The position numbers were made by a program, and so were the translations under genes. A stretch of DNA of 38,537 nt from Rhodobacter sp. (GTDB lineage Bacteria > Pseudomonadota > Alphaproteobacteria > Rhodobacterales > Rhodobacteraceae). The notes beneath the pieces were generated by a model. It did not search any database. It had not been told where the DNA came from and saw only the letters and a program-made list of their open reading frames with translations. The number at the start of each line of letters is the position of its first letter. The first letter of the stretch is position 1. This document shows positions 37,349 through 38,537 of this stretch, in pieces. The DNA is taken from the NCBI GenBank assembly GCA_027487395.1, contig JAIYDR010000031.1, forward strand, positions 1-38,537, given 5' to 3'.

Positions 37349-37866
37349 CAGCCCCGCGCCCGTTCGCGCTTTAGCTTTTCCATCTTGCGGGTGATCATCT
37401 GCCGCTTCATCAGGCCCAGATAATCAATGAACAGCTTGCCGTTCAGGTGGTCAATCTCATGCTGCACGCAGGTCGCCCACAGGCCTTCGAACTGTTCTTC
37501 CTGCCCCGTGCCATCCAGCCCGGTCCAGCGCACGACCACTGCGGCGGGACGCTTCACATCGGCATATTGCTCGGGGATCGAAAGGCAGCCTTCCTCGTAG
37601 GTGGACAGGTCCTCAGAGGACCAGACAACCTCGGGGTTGAACAGCACCATGGGCCGGGACTCGCCCATGCCTTCCTTGACGCAATCCATCACGATCAGGC
37701 GCTTGGTCACGCCGACTTGTGGCGCGGCGAGGCCTATACCGGGCGCGTCATACATGGTTTCCAGCATATCCTCGGCCAGCTTGCCCAATTCCGACGAGAT
37801 TGTCGGGACCGGGTCGCAGACCTTCTTGAGGCGCGGATCGGGATGGATCAGAATAGGGCGGATCAT
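37348..37866 (-). CDS. def: Peptide deformylase
   Basis: GIGLAAPQVG, EEGCLSIPEQ, CVQHEIDHLNG; start MIRPILIHPDPRLKKVCDPV refined from 37896. Confidence 0.95.
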   Translation of the reverse strand: MIRPILIHPDPRLKKVCDPVPTISSELGKLAEDMLETMYDAPGIGLAAPQVGVTKRLIVMDCVKEGMGESRPMVLFNPEVVWSSEDLSTYEEGCLSIPEQYADVKRPAAVVVRWTGLDGTGQEEQFEGLWATCVQHEIDHLNGKLFIDYLGLMKRQMITRKMEKLKRERARG

Positions 37867-38061
37867 GGCGAAATGCTTTACCCAAATCACTGTCAACGCG
37901 CAATGGCGGCGCTTGCCCCCAAAAGACAGGAACGATTTTCGAAGTTTTTCCGAAAAATTGGAACAAAGTTACGAATTTTTCGATTGAACCGGAACTAACG
38001 TCCAGATTATTCATGAATTATAGAACAAACTGTCGCAACTGACCACGGGAAGGGCCAGGGC

Positions 38062-38537
38062 ATGAGCTTTGACGAGCCGATCAACCGCCTTGGCACCCAT
38101 AGCGTGAAATGGGACATGATGGAGCGTCTTTATGGCGTGCCTGCCAAGGATGGCTTGGCGATGTGGGTGGCCGATATGGATTTCCGCCCGCCAGCCTGTG
38201 TGCAACAGGCGGTGGAGGCTATGGCCGATCACGGCGTCTACGGCTATTTCGGTGATGATGCCGCCTATCTGGACGCGATCCGTTGGTGGATGGCCACTCG
38301 CCATGGCTGGGATGTGGCGCGCGAGGATATCTTCACCACCCACGGTCTGGTCAACGGCACGGGTCTGTGCTTGCAGGCCTATACCCAACCCGGTGACGGT
38401 GTGGTGCTGACCACCCCAGTCTATCACGCCTTTGCCCGCACCATCAAAGCCGCCAGTCGGCATGTGGTGGAATGCAAACTCACGAACACCAATATGCGCT
38501 ATGAGATGGACTTCGCCGCATGGGACGCCCAGATGAC
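38062..38537 (+). CDS. PatB/MalY-type class I/II aminotransferase (cystathionine beta-lyase-like), truncated by window edge
   Basis: MSFDEPINRLGTHSVKWDMMERLYGVPAKDGLAMWVADMDFRPPACVQQAVEAMADHGVYGYF...; open to the window end so absent from the ORF track. Confidence 0.85.
   Translation, partial: MSFDEPINRLGTHSVKWDMMERLYGVPAKDGLAMWVADMDFRPPACVQQAVEAMADHGVYGYFGDDAAYLDAIRWWMATRHGWDVAREDIFTTHGLVNGTGLCLQAYTQPGDGVVLTTPVYHAFARTIKAASRHVVECKLTNTNMRYEMDFAAWDAQM

Noticed and set aside
38011-38463. 150-aa - ORF at the right end
   Set aside because: Antisense to the PatB/MalY-like aminotransferase, which has a clear conserved N-terminus on + strand.
1-38537. Mobile element, prophage, defence island or CRISPR in the window
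   Set aside because: No transposase, integrase, phage structural or Cas-like product, no regularly spaced repeats, and the gene order is largely conserved core genome.

Overview
This 38.5 kb GC-rich chromosomal window looks alphaproteobacterial, most likely Rhodobacteraceae (inferred from gene content and order). It holds about 41 protein-coding genes. I saw no rRNA, tRNA, CRISPR array, transposase, integrase or phage gene. From left to right: (i) a sugar ABC transporter locus (gguA-like ATPase truncated at the left edge, chvE-like binding protein, divergent gbpR-like LysR); (ii) a Rieske oxygenase / RidA / DUF1028 / LysR catabolic cluster that contains a dispersed palindromic repeat; (iii) a CbiX-like protein and a divergent hybrid-kinase / LuxR-type response-regulator pair; (iv) an operon of TauE-like permease, class-III aminotransferase and glutamine-synthetase-like enzyme; (v) methylsuccinyl-CoA dehydrogenase (ethylmalonyl-CoA pathway); (vi) a conserved housekeeping block recO-DUF1491-era-rnc-lepB-acpS-pdxJ-DUF2062-relA/spoT-rpoZ-folK; (vii) a NYN-domain gene with two membrane-protein genes and a second hybrid kinase; (viii) ispH, rnhA, a TRIC-like protein, TetR and GlsB-like genes; (ix) fmt with three tandem peptide deformylase paralogs; (x) the start of a PatB/MalY-like aminotransferase. 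The best candidates for follow-up are the third deformylase paralog, whose metal-binding Cys and catalytic Glu motifs are lost, and an apparently undescribed set of four 17-bp operator-like motifs (TTGAGR...GCAA) between that gene and fmt. A composite ~115 bp cruciform-like repeat beside ridA is also notable. Most of the window is ordinary core genome, and I found no clear mobile or defence system.
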